Positions 46,550-57,000 of a DNA stretch of 64,000 nt are shown one piece after another. The stretch's first letter is position 1. Each line of letters starts with the position of its first letter. The stretch is from Calothrix sp. PCC 6303 (GTDB lineage Bacteria; Cyanobacteriota; Cyanobacteriia; Cyanobacteriales; Nostocaceae). The translations under genes and the position numbers were made by a program. The stretch is from the NCBI RefSeq assembly GCF_000317435.1, contig NC_019751.1, positions 4,774,001-4,838,000 of the forward strand. Direction: 5' to 3'. Below the pieces are notes generated by a model. It ran no database searches, was not told the DNA's origin, and was given only the letters and a program-made list of their open reading frames with translations.

Positions 46550-47878
46550 TTAAGCAAGTTTACTTTTTTCTGATTTCAACTGAGAAAAAACTCGATAACT
46601 ATCTAAATGATATTGGGGCTGAACCGCTAACTCTTCTCCCTTCATTCTAATTAGGTTATATTCAACATTTTCAGCATAAATTGCAAAAGTAATATTGAAA
46701 ATTTCAATAAAATTGATTACCCAATAACATTCTGCTTCTGGATAATTATTGTAATATCTAATTAATTCAGCTATTCGCAACTCTAAATGACTGCGCGAAT
46801 TCCTGCTAATCAAAATAATTTTGAGGAGGATAACCACTAAAGTTAATGGGTTTCCCTGAGATAGCAACATCACGAACAATGAAGAAGGTTCCCGTCCATT
46901 TTCAGTCGTTAGAGAATCTACTAATTTATTGCAAATTCTCAGTAGCCAATCTTTATTAATAGTCTCTGTATGATTATCTTCTTTCCATGAACTAAGCTGC
47001 TCTAGTAACTGCTGTTTCAAAGCTTCAGTTATCTCTTTCTGTTGAACAGAAAAAAACAAATACTTTTGCAAACTAATTTTAAATTCTTTTAAACATTGAT
47101 TTTGTGTTTGTTTGATAAAAATATTGGCAATATTCTCATAACTAAACACACCTTTTCTAATTACTATCGCTTTAATTAAACGAATTACATTATCCCCCAA
47201 AATAGTGGGATTTTTAGAGCGACACAGATTTGTACTTCCCGACTGCGATCTAGCAATATACATCGCCAAATCAAACTTAAATTTGTCCTTGAGAACCCTA
47301 GACATCCTTCTAGCAGCTTCTTGTTGTTCGCGGGGATTATCTTGATTCAAAGACTGAGCTAACAACAAATATGAACTATAGCGATTTACCCAAGGTCCTT
47401 TTGTCTGTTCTTCATATCGATTTACAAATAGCTTTAACTCTTGATAGTCATCACTATTAAGGAACTTGACTAACCAACTTCTATATATATTCTTTCTGGA
47501 AACTACTTTTGATTCGGTTGCAAATTTATAATCGGTAAAAATATTAACTAAATCATTAATATATTTATACTTTCGATGGCTTTCCCAATTATTAATCAAT
47601 ATATAGCAACACCGTTTTAAGGTATAGCGAAATTCTTGTTCATCATTTTCACTAAATGCTCCATAAATTCCCAAACTACGACTGGAAGATTGTGATTCTA
47701 AACAATCTATAAATAAACGCCTGAATTCACTTAAAACATCTTCTGCCTGTTTGCTTTTGATAATTCCCAGCAAAAAGCTGTAAATTTTATCTTGTGCATC
47801 CTGCAAGTTTTGTTGTTTCTTACGTGATTTAGGTAGATACTGATCACCCTGGCTATATAGTAAACTATTCGCGGTCAT
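46550..47878 (-). CDS. Conserved cyanobacterial hypothetical protein, 442 aa
   Basis: I used ATG 47878 (MTANSLLYSQGDQYLPKSRK); TTG 47890 adds four residues. The protein is helical throughout and soluble: a charged N-terminus, a LLAQSLNQDNPREQQEAARRMS region, KNPTILGDNVIRLIKAIVIR in the middle, and a hydrophobic stretch LTLVVILLKIILISRN near residue 365. There is no signal peptide. The coding pattern is clear, but I recognise no named family. Neighbours give no hint. Confidence 0.7.
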   Translation of the reverse strand: MTANSLLYSQGDQYLPKSRKKQQNLQDAQDKIYSFLLGIIKSKQAEDVLSEFRRLFIDCLESQSSSRSLGIYGAFSENDEQEFRYTLKRCCYILINNWESHRKYKYINDLVNIFTDYKFATESKVVSRKNIYRSWLVKFLNSDDYQELKLFVNRYEEQTKGPWVNRYSSYLLLAQSLNQDNPREQQEAARRMSRVLKDKFKFDLAMYIARSQSGSTNLCRSKNPTILGDNVIRLIKAIVIRKGVFSYENIANIFIKQTQNQCLKEFKISLQKYLFFSVQQKEITEALKQQLLEQLSSWKEDNHTETINKDWLLRICNKLVDSLTTENGREPSSLFVMLLSQGNPLTLVVILLKIILISRNSRSHLELRIAELIRYYNNYPEAECYWVINFIEIFNITFAIYAENVEYNLIRMKGEELAVQPQYHLDSYRVFSQLKSEKSKLA

Positions 47879-48544
47879 TGTAATTCTCAAGACCTATCAG
47901 TTTGCTGTGAGTTTCTTTTCAGCTTAACCTTGGTTTACTCTACTATCAATGCACTATATTTAAAAACAACATTGATTTTACACAAATTTGATAATTGTGC
48001 CATCATCGATATTATTTGTTTAAAATTTTTCAGAATAAATACTGAAAAATTAATCAAAAAACATATTTTATTTAAGTATTTACAAATTATCTACAGTAGC
48101 AAAATATACGATCAATGTGTAAGTTCAGTATCAATAAACTAGGAAATTTACTTTTAGGAATGTCAATTTAATAAAATGCAGAACCCTCGATATGGGTCAA
48201 GTTGTAACCAACGCGATCGCGGAGTTTTACCATAAGCAATAGTTAGGGGTGCTGATGGTACACTATATTTAGTAGTCGAAGTGCCAAATCTAACGGCTTA
48301 TTCTCCTCCTGCGATGCCAGTTTCCAGGAATCAGTAATTAGACCAGTTTTCAGCTATTTGAACCACATCAAACGTAGGGGTAAAGCGCGTTGCTAAACCC
48401 CTACAGCGTGGTCTACTTAGCTGAAAATAGCTCTCATTCATCGCCGTGATTACTGAGCGAAGTCGAAGTGAGCAAAGTCAAACTAGCCCTTGTGAAGTAC
48501 TTAGGAACTAACAACCGAAACCCGGTTTTCCTCGACTCAACACA
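47879..48544. other. Intergenic region between trnL and the 442-aa gene
   Basis: There is no supported gene; an AT-rich frame at 47930-48142 looks random. The right part (48300-48500) has fragments of intergenic repeats. It likely contains the promoter for the 442-aa gene. Confidence 0.4.
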
Positions 48545-48604
48545 AAAACATTTCGTATTAAATCTGAAGAAACTCGGTTCTTCAGTTTGAATACGAAATG
48601 TTTT
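48545..48604 (-). terminator. Long hairpin 3' of tRNA-Leu
   Basis: An inverted repeat of ~26 bp with three mismatches (AAAACATTTCGTATT at the left, AATACGAAATGTTTT at the right) surrounds a CTCGG loop. On the minus strand, where trnL is read, it begins 22 bp past the tRNA end and is followed by a T run. It looks like the trnL terminator. Confidence 0.8.
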
Positions 48605-48625
48605 GAATCAACTATGAAAATAAAA

Positions 48626-48965
48626 TGGGGGTGGAGGGACTTGAACCCTCACGACTTTTAAGGTCAACGGATTTTCATCCTTTTACAGCTTTCGCTGCTA
48701 CCTTTACACTTGAGGCTTTAAGAATTGGACTCTCTCTTTACCCTCGGCTTTACGTTAGGGTAGCTCCCGTCGAGTCTCTGCACCTTCCGAACAGTTTTGA
48801 ATGCAAAGCTAACTTTGTGCTCAATTTGTTTCGGCTTGGCTCAGGATTGCCTTATCTCTTTAAAAGACTTAGGTTTCCCTGAATTTGAGAGCATCCACTT
48901 GTCAGGTTTCTCCAACAAGGCTCAATTTCTTAAGTCCGCAGCGTCTACCATTCCGCCACACCCCC
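48626..48965 (-). tRNA. trnL: tRNA-Leu(UAA) gene interrupted by a group I intron
   Basis: The 5' exon (48965-48932) reads GGGGGTGTGGCGGAATGGTA and runs to the anticodon loop at ...GGACTT. The 3' exon (48675-48626) reads AAAATCCGTTGACC... through GGGTTCAAGTCCC to the acceptor strand. Joined, they give CUUAAAA in the anticodon loop with anticodon UAA, interrupted after its first base. The long variable arm of tRNA-Leu is present and CCA is not encoded. It is the substrate type for TrmL, also encoded here. Confidence 0.95.
48676..48931 (-). ncRNA. Group I intron of trnL(UAA)
   Basis: The 256-nt intron begins AAGAAATTGAGCCTTG on the minus strand and ends in G before the 3' exon. Recognisable group I core parts are AATCCTGAGCCAAGCC (P/Q region) and GGTGCAGAGACTCGACGGGA (R region), with matching ACGTAAAGCCGAGGGTAAAG. 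No open frame for a homing enzyme is present. This ancient intron is shared by cyanobacteria and plastids. Confidence 0.94.
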
Positions 48966-49240
48966 AAACTTGTCTAGGACTTGTTTGGTTTTTTGAGGCA
49001 GTTAAATGCCCCTCATATATTTGAACATCATTTGTGTATTTTGTCCAACATTTTTCCGAGAAATTTCTTCAACATTTGTAAATTCTATAGAAATCAGCCT
49101 GATTTCCTGATGTGATTGCTAGAGTTTGAGTCGCAAACGCTAGCATAATATAGAAAGTGACAGGCGATTATTTTCTTGCGATTTGGTGAAATACCAATTA
49201 TCAGGAAGCGCCGAAAGTGCCATCAGACAAAGGAAAAACC

Positions 49241-49453
49241 ATGATTGTACCGCTGTTATATGTGAGTTTGGCTGGAACTTATCTTTTAGTGATGCCAGTG
49301 TTTGTAATTTTCTATCTCAAGTTTCGCTGGTACACTGCTACCTCCTTCGAGCGTGCATTTATGTACTTTTTGGTGTTTTTCTTTTTTCCAGGAATGTTAG
49401 TGCTGTCGCCAATTTTAAACTTCCGACCTCGACGACGACAAATTGAAGCTTAA
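49241..49453 (+). CDS. ndhL: NAD(P)H-quinone oxidoreductase subunit L
   Basis: NdhL is a membrane subunit specific to the photosynthetic NDH-1 complex, used for cyclic electron flow, respiration and CO2 uptake. I chose ATG 49241 ([20 protein letters not shown]), with AAGGA 6-8 bp upstream, giving 70 aa, the usual size. Two membrane helices ([18 protein letters not shown] and [18 protein letters not shown]) and the end [10 protein letters not shown] fit the family. DUF3007 and trpA follow in the same direction, a gene order seen across cyanobacteria. Confidence 0.92.
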   Translation: MIVPLLYVSLAGTYLLVMPVFVIFYLKFRWYTATSFERAFMYFLVFFFFPGMLVLSPILNFRPRRRQIEA

Positions 49454-49479
49454 TAAATTTGCGGGACTATAACGATAAA

Positions 49480-49791
49480 ATGCGACGTATCGATGCTTTG
49501 GGAATCACTTTGGGTGTTTTTGTAGCAGGTGGTTTGCTGTACTTGGGATTCCAAGTATCGGGATTAGATAGCCAATCTGCGGGAATTTGGAGTCAGGCTT
49601 TGTTGGTGGCTGGCTTGATTGGCTGGCTTGTCACCTATATTTTCCGTGCTGTGGGCAATAAAATGACCTATCACGAACAGCGGCGAAAATACGAAGATGC
49701 TTTCTTGCAAAAGCGACTGGATGAAATGACACCAGAAGAACTGGCGCAAATCCAGGCAGAAATTGAACAGGAAAGACAAACTCAGGTGTAA
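49480..49791 (+). CDS. DUF3007 membrane protein
   Basis: The 103-aa protein starts at ATG 49480 (MRRIDALGITLGVFVAGG); a TTG at 49459 is less likely. Two membrane helices (LGITLGVFVAGGLLYLGF and ALLVAGLIGWLVTYIF) are followed by a charged helical tail ending EMTPEELAQIQAEIEQERQ. The family is conserved in cyanobacteria and plastid-bearing plants beside ndhL. A role with NDH-1 is inferred from this context only. Confidence 0.85.
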   Translation: MRRIDALGITLGVFVAGGLLYLGFQVSGLDSQSAGIWSQALLVAGLIGWLVTYIFRAVGNKMTYHEQRRKYEDAFLQKRLDEMTPEELAQIQAEIEQERQTQV

Positions 49792-49886
49792 ATTGGTTAT
49801 TTGTCCCCAGTCAAAAGTCAAGAGTCAAGTTTGTATCTGTGACTCTTGATGTATGACCTTTGATTTTTAGCCAAAAACAAGAAGTA

Positions 49887-50687
49887 ATGACTCCAATTTC
49901 TGAATGTTTTGCAAATCTGGCACAACGTCGTGAATGTGCTTTGATTCCATTTATTACAGCTGGTGATCCTGATCTGGAGACTACCGCTAAGGCTTTGCGC
50001 CTACTTGATGACAGTGGTGCGGATATAATTGAGCTAGGGGTTCCCTATTCAGATCCTCTGGCTGATGGTCCTGTAATTCAGGCTGCTGCCACAAGGGCAC
50101 TACAGCGAGGGACAACTTTGGATCGGGTCTTAGAGATGCTGACCTCAACTATTCCAGATGTGCGATCGCCTATTATCCTTTTCACCTATTACAACCCAAT
50201 CTTAAATCGTGGGATTGAACAATTTTTAGAACAAGTTAAGCAAGCTGGGGTATCTGGCTTAGTGGTTCCTGATTTACCTCTTGAAGAAGCACGGGGACTA
50301 TTAGAACCAGCTGCGGCAATTGGAATTGATGTCACCTTATTAGTTGCTCCCACTAGCTCTGCTGAACGAATTGAAGCCATTGCCCGCGCTTCTCAAGGTT
50401 TTATTTATCTTGTGAGTGTCACGGGTGTGACTGGTATGAGAACTCAAATTGAAACACGAGTATCCGATATACTTAAACAAATTCGTGGTTATACTGATAA
50501 ACCAATAGGGGTAGGTTTTGGAATTTCCCAGCCAGAACACGCTACCCAAGTGAGGGAATGGGGTGCTGATGCTGTAATTGTTGGTAGTGCCGTAGTTAAA
50601 CGCTTGGCTGAAGGTACTCCCGCACAAGGATTAGATGCTGTTGGTGAATTTTGCCATCAAATCAAGAATGCGATCGCGTTGGCATAG
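49887..50687 (+). CDS. trpA: Tryptophan synthase alpha chain
   Basis: TrpA cleaves indole-3-glycerol phosphate to indole, which passes to TrpB. I chose ATG 49887 ([20 protein letters not shown]), giving 266 aa. Catalytic Glu is in [19 protein letters not shown], and catalytic Asp in [15 protein letters not shown]; phosphate binding follows in [26 protein letters not shown] and [11 protein letters not shown]. It is third in the ndhL-DUF3007-trpA run, 95 bp after DUF3007. trpB is not in the window. Confidence 0.96.
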   Translation: MTPISECFANLAQRRECALIPFITAGDPDLETTAKALRLLDDSGADIIELGVPYSDPLADGPVIQAAATRALQRGTTLDRVLEMLTSTIPDVRSPIILFTYYNPILNRGIEQFLEQVKQAGVSGLVVPDLPLEEARGLLEPAAAIGIDVTLLVAPTSSAERIEAIARASQGFIYLVSVTGVTGMRTQIETRVSDILKQIRGYTDKPIGVGFGISQPEHATQVREWGADAVIVGSAVVKRLAEGTPAQGLDAVGEFCHQIKNAIALA

Positions 50688-51032
50688 GCTACCCTTTAAG
50701 GACTTAGCGCTGAATTACCAGTTGCCACAGCCAATACTGTGAATATTGGGTTATCATCGAAATCCTCAAAGTCTCAGCTAAAATTATCTAGGCAAGCGAG
50801 ATGATAAAAAGTGTAATAACTATTTATTTCTCGCCCATCTTGGTAGACAATTTAACGGATATCGTTTTGAATGTATAAAGCATATGTCGGGCAAAAAGTA
50901 ACCAGTTGATTCAAGCAATTGAGATTCAGCTATGATGTGAAGTCAAACAGGATACAAGCGTATATTATATGAGTGTGAGAGTATTTCCGTTATTGAAAAT
51001 TGTTATTCCATCGCAGCTAAAAGGAGAAGGCG
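50688..51032. other. Intergenic region before the 215-aa gene
   Basis: There are about 345 bp with no gene seen. The downstream gene has AAAGGAG before its start. It should hold that gene's promoter. Confidence 0.35.
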
Positions 51033-51680
51033 ATGAGTGAGAGTATGGCATTTATCGGCGGAGTTGCTGTCGCTGGTCTCGCAGCCCTCGTACTATTGAG
51101 AGGGAATCCTAGCCCCATTGCTCAATCTGGTTTTACACTGCCATCGCAGTTGCCACCCCAAGTAGTTACACCACCAGTAATTCAGCCAGGTCAATATGGT
51201 GTTGGTCAAACATCGCCAAATTTGTTACCTGGAGATCCCAATAGCACTCAACTACGGATCGATAATGAGCGTGTCAAAATGCAGATGGACAATCTGATGC
51301 GCGAAAATGACCGCATTAAAGCTGAAAATCAACAACTCCAGTTCCAACTCCAAAACTACAATAACCAAGCCCAATTAAACGCCATCAGGGATCAAAGCCA
51401 GAATCAGTTGTTGCAATCACAACAACCACAAACCCCTTGGTGGTCTTCTGGCATTATTTGGGCAGTTGGGGGAATGGCTTTAACTGTTGGTGGTGGTATT
51501 GTTGTCGCTGGAGTATCAGCCCTTTTCTCGCCAAAACAACGCCAAAGCCGTACCGTTCAGGTCATTCATCCTTATACAGGTCCCACACCTCCACTTGTTC
51601 CAACTCGTCGGACTGAGTTTTTGCCACCTCGAAACGAAGTTAGACGTGTTGAGTCTCCCGAATATGATGATATTTACTAA
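51033..51680 (+). CDS. Membrane protein with coiled coil, unknown function
   Basis: It is 215 aa, with ATG 51033 after AAAGGAG. It has an N-terminal membrane segment (AFIGGVAVAGLAALVLL), then a Pro/Gln-rich linker. A coiled coil follows at ~70-115 (RIDNERVKMQMDNLMRENDR, KAENQQLQFQLQNY), then a second hydrophobic segment at ~138-166 (GIIWAVGGMALTVGGGIVV). A basic, proline-rich tail ends DDIY. Both ends may lie on the same side. I do not recognise a family. Glutamine-rich low-complexity sequence makes similarity searches unreliable. Confidence 0.65.
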   Translation: MSESMAFIGGVAVAGLAALVLLRGNPSPIAQSGFTLPSQLPPQVVTPPVIQPGQYGVGQTSPNLLPGDPNSTQLRIDNERVKMQMDNLMRENDRIKAENQQLQFQLQNYNNQAQLNAIRDQSQNQLLQSQQPQTPWWSSGIIWAVGGMALTVGGGIVVAGVSALFSPKQRQSRTVQVIHPYTGPTPPLVPTRRTEFLPPRNEVRRVESPEYDDIY

Positions 51681-53119
51681 ATAACTTAACAACTAAATAG
51701 AGATAGAATGCTTCGGGTGATAGATCTCTGCTCAATAACACATTGGCTATCACCTGGCGACTTGGCATGTTTATATGTCTACATTGTTGAATTTATATAA
51801 ATTTACATACATTTACACACATAAATAAAGCTAGATACATGGTGTATGGGACATTTTGCAAATATGACACTTCAGGAAGTGTCTTCTGCAATAGTCCTGA
51901 TGTTTGTATATTTTTTTTCTTTTGATAAATTATTTTCCAGTAGGGTTTTTGTTGCTTGGTGTGATGACTAATGTAACTTAGAATACTTGACATTTACCTC
52001 ACTTTACACAATCGCTTCTCAAACCTTCAGTCTATAATCGGTATGATTGTACACAACGTTTGTTTTAGGGGATGATTGAAAATTATCAATATCCGATTTA
52101 CTAATTCAATTGCGGATAGTTATAACCCTAAATATTTCAACTTCATGCGACGGAAAGTTGGCGGAATCTCTACAGGTATAAGCTTCTGACAGTAGGGTAT
52201 TTAGATCATTAACCCTCAGTTGCACCCCAAGTAATTCCATGTTGCCATTTATCAAAATCTATTATTTAGGGCAAATCAGCTAGTTGAGCTAACATTGCAA
52301 TATGAAATATTTCTTCACAAAAATCAGTATAAAATATATTCTACTATCAGAAAATTAAAGGGCATACACGTACGCGTTATAACTCATTTTTGGTAGATCT
52401 GAATATAAAAAAACATACTTAAAATATTTTTGTAACCCCCTTTCCCGAAAAATAAATTCTGGGTAATATTACTGAAATATTCCCAACAATATCTAAACTC
52501 GGCAATTTATTTTTTTCATAAATTTAATTAAAGCAGCGCCAAATTTTTATCGCTGATTCAAGATAAGTATGGTAAATTTTGGATCTGCATAAACTCAGAA
52601 CCTCGGTTTTATTTCCAATACTTGGGACTAAAGCTGATTCGATTTTAGCTGTAGTAGAATTCAGCCATAAGTCCATAAGTATTTACTAAATGGGTAGCTA
52701 TATGGTAAATACAACCATTATCTGTTCTCAAGAGAAAAGATGGTATGGTTGCTTAACTACAAACTCCAATCATAAGCTGGCAGTGTTATTTGAATCCGAG
52801 TAAAATTCATGATTCATGAGGTACATCTTTCTAAAGACATATATTTTTAGACTGTAGGCTTGCTCTTTTTAATTACAGCTAAACCGCTTTTATATACTGT
52901 TCAAACAATTTTTTTTGAGAATTATGTTCTGATCAAGAAAAATTACTAACTTACTCTGAAACTGTGAGATGACTAATCAAATTCAGCAAAAATGTTTAAA
53001 GGACAAAGTAACTTAAACTGCTGAAAGTTGAGAAAAATCATCATGCGAAGAAGAATTTGATTTTTGATATTAAAGTGTTTGATTTAAAGAAAACCTCTGC
53101 TATTAGTTGATGCCTAGCA
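51681..53119. other. 1.4-kb gene-free region upstream of the envelope cluster
   Basis: There is no convincing gene on either strand in ~1,440 bp. The sequence is AT-rich with many A/T runs, and no strong ribosome sites precede its small frames. It may hold the promoter and a long leader of the 53.1-62.6 kb cluster, or an untranslated RNA; I see no specific signature of either. Confidence 0.5.
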
Positions 53120-54046
53120 ATGACATCTATGTTTTTATGGCTGAGGCATAAGAGCCTCCTTTTTCCATTTTTTTTTCTCAGTGTGATTACGTATACACTG
53201 TCACCTTCCTTTGCTCAAACGGATATACGTAATACTGCCCGTGTGGGTGCTGATAACCTTCCAGGTGGCAGGGTTGTGGATTCTAATCCGGTGACGCTAC
53301 GAGCAGGTCAGGCAGCATTAGAGACAATTAAAACAGGCGATCGCGCTGCAGCTGAACCTGGTGATACGGTGGTTTATCGATTGGCAATTCGCAATACTGG
53401 TAACGTTGTTGCTAGAAATGTGAGTGTAACTGACAGGTTACCCATCGGTTTAACACTCATCAATAAATCAGTTAAAGGCAGTATTGGCAATCAAAGTATC
53501 GATTTAACAATTAGTCCGGCTTCAAATAGAAGCGTGACAATTACTACACAGCAAGAACTACAACCAAACCAAATTCTCAATGTAGTTTATGCGGTTGAAG
53601 TTACCCCAGATGCAGTTAGAGGTAATGGAATTAATTTAGCGCAAGCAAGGGCTGGGAACCTCGGTAGTAATCAAGCCAGTTATAGATTGCAAATTCGGAA
53701 AGGAATTGTTTCCGACTGTGCAACTCTAATTGGTCGAGTTTTTATCGATAAAAACTTTGATGGTGAACAACAGCGCAATGAGCCGGGAGTGCCAAATGCC
53801 GTCATTTACATGGACGATGGTAATCGGATTATCACCGATGCTAATGGCTTATATTCGCTATCAAATGTCATCTCTGGGTATCGTTCAGCTACTTTAGACT
53901 TGACAAGTTTACCAGGATATGCACTAGCTCCTAATAAATATTTTATCGAGAAAAACAGTTTTTCGCGGATGGTGCGGTTAGCACCTGGCAGTATGGGGCG
54001 AGTTAATTTTGCGGTTACGCCCGCGTTTTCAGAGGAAAGGCGATGA
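53120..54046 (+). CDS. Exported DUF11 and SdrB-like domain protein
   Basis: It is 308 aa. A signal peptide (LLFPFFFLSVITYTLSPSFA) ends near residue 33. Residues ~40-200 form a DUF11-type conserved repeat domain (AAEPGDTVVYRLAIRNTGNV, VSVTDRLPIGLTLINKSV). Residues ~205-275 form an SdrD B-like domain with a calcium-loop pattern DKNFDGEQQRNEPG and TDANGLYSLSNV. It is first in the cluster; its stop overlaps the next start as ATGA. It should be periplasmic or surface exposed and could bind the barrel protein. A function is not known. Confidence 0.8.
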   Translation: MTSMFLWLRHKSLLFPFFFLSVITYTLSPSFAQTDIRNTARVGADNLPGGRVVDSNPVTLRAGQAALETIKTGDRAAAEPGDTVVYRLAIRNTGNVVARNVSVTDRLPIGLTLINKSVKGSIGNQSIDLTISPASNRSVTITTQQELQPNQILNVVYAVEVTPDAVRGNGINLAQARAGNLGSNQASYRLQIRKGIVSDCATLIGRVFIDKNFDGEQQRNEPGVPNAVIYMDDGNRIITDANGLYSLSNVISGYRSATLDLTSLPGYALAPNKYFIEKNSFSRMVRLAPGSMGRVNFAVTPAFSEERR

Positions 54047-57000
54047 AAACAAGAAATTTAAAGTTCTATCTTTATAGAATATTGCTGTTAAACTCCCAAA
54101 AAAGTCAAAGGGGTGAAACCCTACAGGGTAAAACAAACCAAAGTTTGATTGATTGGATTACGATATTGGTTTTGTTGAGCAAAGGTAACGGAAAAGTTCT
54201 CGCAGCGTTTTGCGCGATCGCTTCGCCTGCCTTAGGCATCGCTTTGCCGTTTTCAGCCAGTCCAGTCCGTGCTGCCACACTTTCATCTCCAAGTATGATT
54301 GTCGGGTGGAGGCAAGCAGGGGAGCAGGGGGCAGGGAGCAGGGGGAAAATTTTTTCAACTAGTTCCCATGGTGAAACTTTAGTTGCCGAGGCTGATTTTG
54401 GCAATTTACCAACAGCACCAACACCTAACCAAAACCGTGATTTTGTTCCTACTAATCCGGAATTTATTTCTCCCATATCACCTTTTTCCAACATTGATTC
54501 TCTTCCTCCGGAGAATTCTCAAAAATTACCTTTAACTCCAACTCAAACCGGGCAAACACCTACAACTTCACCTCTAAAATCCAAAAAAATCAAGCTGGAT
54601 ATTTCCCCCGCAGATAACCCCCAAGTCCAAGCAGATGGACGTTCTACAATTCGCTTGCGGGGTGAACTCACCGACGAGAATGGACAACTTGTTCCCGGTG
54701 ATGTGGTGGTGACATTAACCAGTAGTGCTGGTAAATTTGTTGGGGCAGATCAAAGTCCAGATCAAGGTGGATTCCAAGTGATTGCTAGGGATGGGGAGTT
54801 TTTGGCAACCTTACAATCGGATATCAAGCCGCAACAGGTGAAAATTAGGGCAGCAGTGGATAAAATCCGGGCTAATCCTAGTCGTCCAAATGGTATTAAC
54901 CCTGCACCTGGTGAGCCTTTCCCCCAACAAAATGACACCACCATCTACGACAAACTGGTGGATTCACCGTTAGAAGCCTATACCCAGGTTGAGTTTGTCA
55001 CCTTTTTACGTCCATCTTTGGCAACCGGGATAATTAACCTGCGAATTGGTGCGAGGGGAACTGATTACTGGGGCAGTTTTAGTGATTTCCTCCAACCAGG
55101 AAGAAGCGGTACAGGGGTAGATTTTAAAGCTGCGGCATTTGCCACTGGACAAGTAGGGGAATGGCTGTTTACGGGTGCTTACAACAGTTATCGTCCTTTG
55201 AACCAAGATTGCGAAGGGCAAAATCGCCTCTTTGGTAGCACCCAATTTTGTGAACAGCAATACCCAGTGTATGGGGATAGTTCGACGGTGACACCTACCA
55301 CCCCATCTATTGATAGCGTCTATGCGCGATTTGAGCGATCGCCTAAAATCCCCGGTGCTGATCCTGACTTCTTGATGTGGGGTGACTACAACACTTCGGA
55401 ATTTGCCCGTGAATCCCAGTTGTATTCGGCAACCTCCCGCCAGTTGCATGGTTTGAAGCTGAATTACAACTTTGGGAACTTGCAATTTACTGGGATGTAT
55501 GCAAACAACATCGAAGGGTTTCAGCGGGATACTTTTGTTCCTAACGGTACTAGTGGGAATTACTTCCTTTCCAAGCGGTTGTTGATACCGGGAAGTGAGA
55601 CGGTGTATGTGGAAGCCGAGGAAATCAACCGTCCCGGTACAGTTGTTGAGCGAAAACCATTATACCGTGACCAAGATTACGAAATAGACTACGACCGAGG
55701 CACCTTAATATTTCGTCGTCCCTTTCAAGCCACCGATTTAAACCCCTTTGGTGCGACTTTGGTAAGACGAATTGTGGTTTCTTACCAAAATGAAGGGGGT
55801 AAAGACTCCAGTTTATACGCTGGCAGATTGCAATATAATTTTTCCCCCACCTTCCAAAATCGGTCATTTTTAGCGGGAAGTTACCTATCGGAAGATCAAG
55901 GCGATCGCAATTTTCAACTTTACGGTGCTGACTTTTTAGTTTCTCTGGGTAACAACGGTAAAATTGTCGGAGAATTTGCCCGTTCTACTAGTGACTTGGA
56001 TACAGGTAGAGGTGTGAATGGTAACGCCTATCGTTTAGAAGCCACCACAAAATTCAGCGATAATTTCTTTGCTGATGCCTACTACCGAGGGGTAGAACCT
56101 AATTTCCTTAACAATGCCACCACTAGTTATTCTCCTGGACAAACTCGCTATGGTGCATCACTCTTGGCAAAAGTTACCGACACCACTAGTTTGCGATTTG
56201 GTTACGACTTTGAGGAAAACTACGGTACAGCACCTAGTAGAGTTGTAGATTTCTTCGATTTATTCAATCCTCAACCCCAAGCCAGACCCGGTGAAGCTGT
56301 GAGTAACAAATTGCGGACTTTCCGGGCTGGAATTCTCCAAAGGTTGGGTACAACTTCCCAGAGTCCAGAATTGAGTTTGGAATATGTGAATCGTTCCCGT
56401 GATGATCGAGTCAATAACCGATTCAACGGTGATGCGAATCAACTGGTATCCCAAGCCAAAGTTCCCCTGGGAGAATCACTCCTATTTCGCGCCCAGAATG
56501 AGCTGAATTTGGATGGTAGTGATCCACTTTATCCCAACCGCACCACCTTAGGGCTAGATTGGAAAGCATATCCCGGTGTCACCTTCGCCCTCAGACACCA
56601 ATTCTTTGATAGTAGTGAACTGATTCGGGGTAACTCAATCACCACTTTTGATACTCTCTTGGATAGTAAAATATCCGAAAATACCGCGATAACTGGACGT
56701 TATTCGGTGTTATCGGCATATAACGGGTTGCAGGGACAAGGTGCAGTGGGATTGAATCAGAAGCTCGTACTTTCCCCTGGATTGCGGATGAGTTTGGGTT
56801 ATGAATATGTCTTCAAGAATCTATTCAATGCTACCGCCGCAGGTCCACGCTACGAGCAATATTACGCAGTTGGACAATCTGCTTCTTCACTAGGACTCTT
56901 CTCCGGTTCTGTATATAGCTTAGGATTGGAATATACCGACAACCCGAATTTCCAGGCAAGTGGTAGGTTTGAATATCGTGATGGTGATGAAAGTAATAAT

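Noticed and set aside
47930-48142. 70-codon AT-rich frame
   Set aside because: Composition is that of non-coding DNA, with no ribosome site.
48625-49024. Open frames on the plus strand across trnL
   Set aside because: They are antisense to the tRNA exons and intron.
55006-55485. 159-codon minus-strand frame within the 1405-aa gene
   Set aside because: Shadow frame of a long coding sequence, with no independent support.
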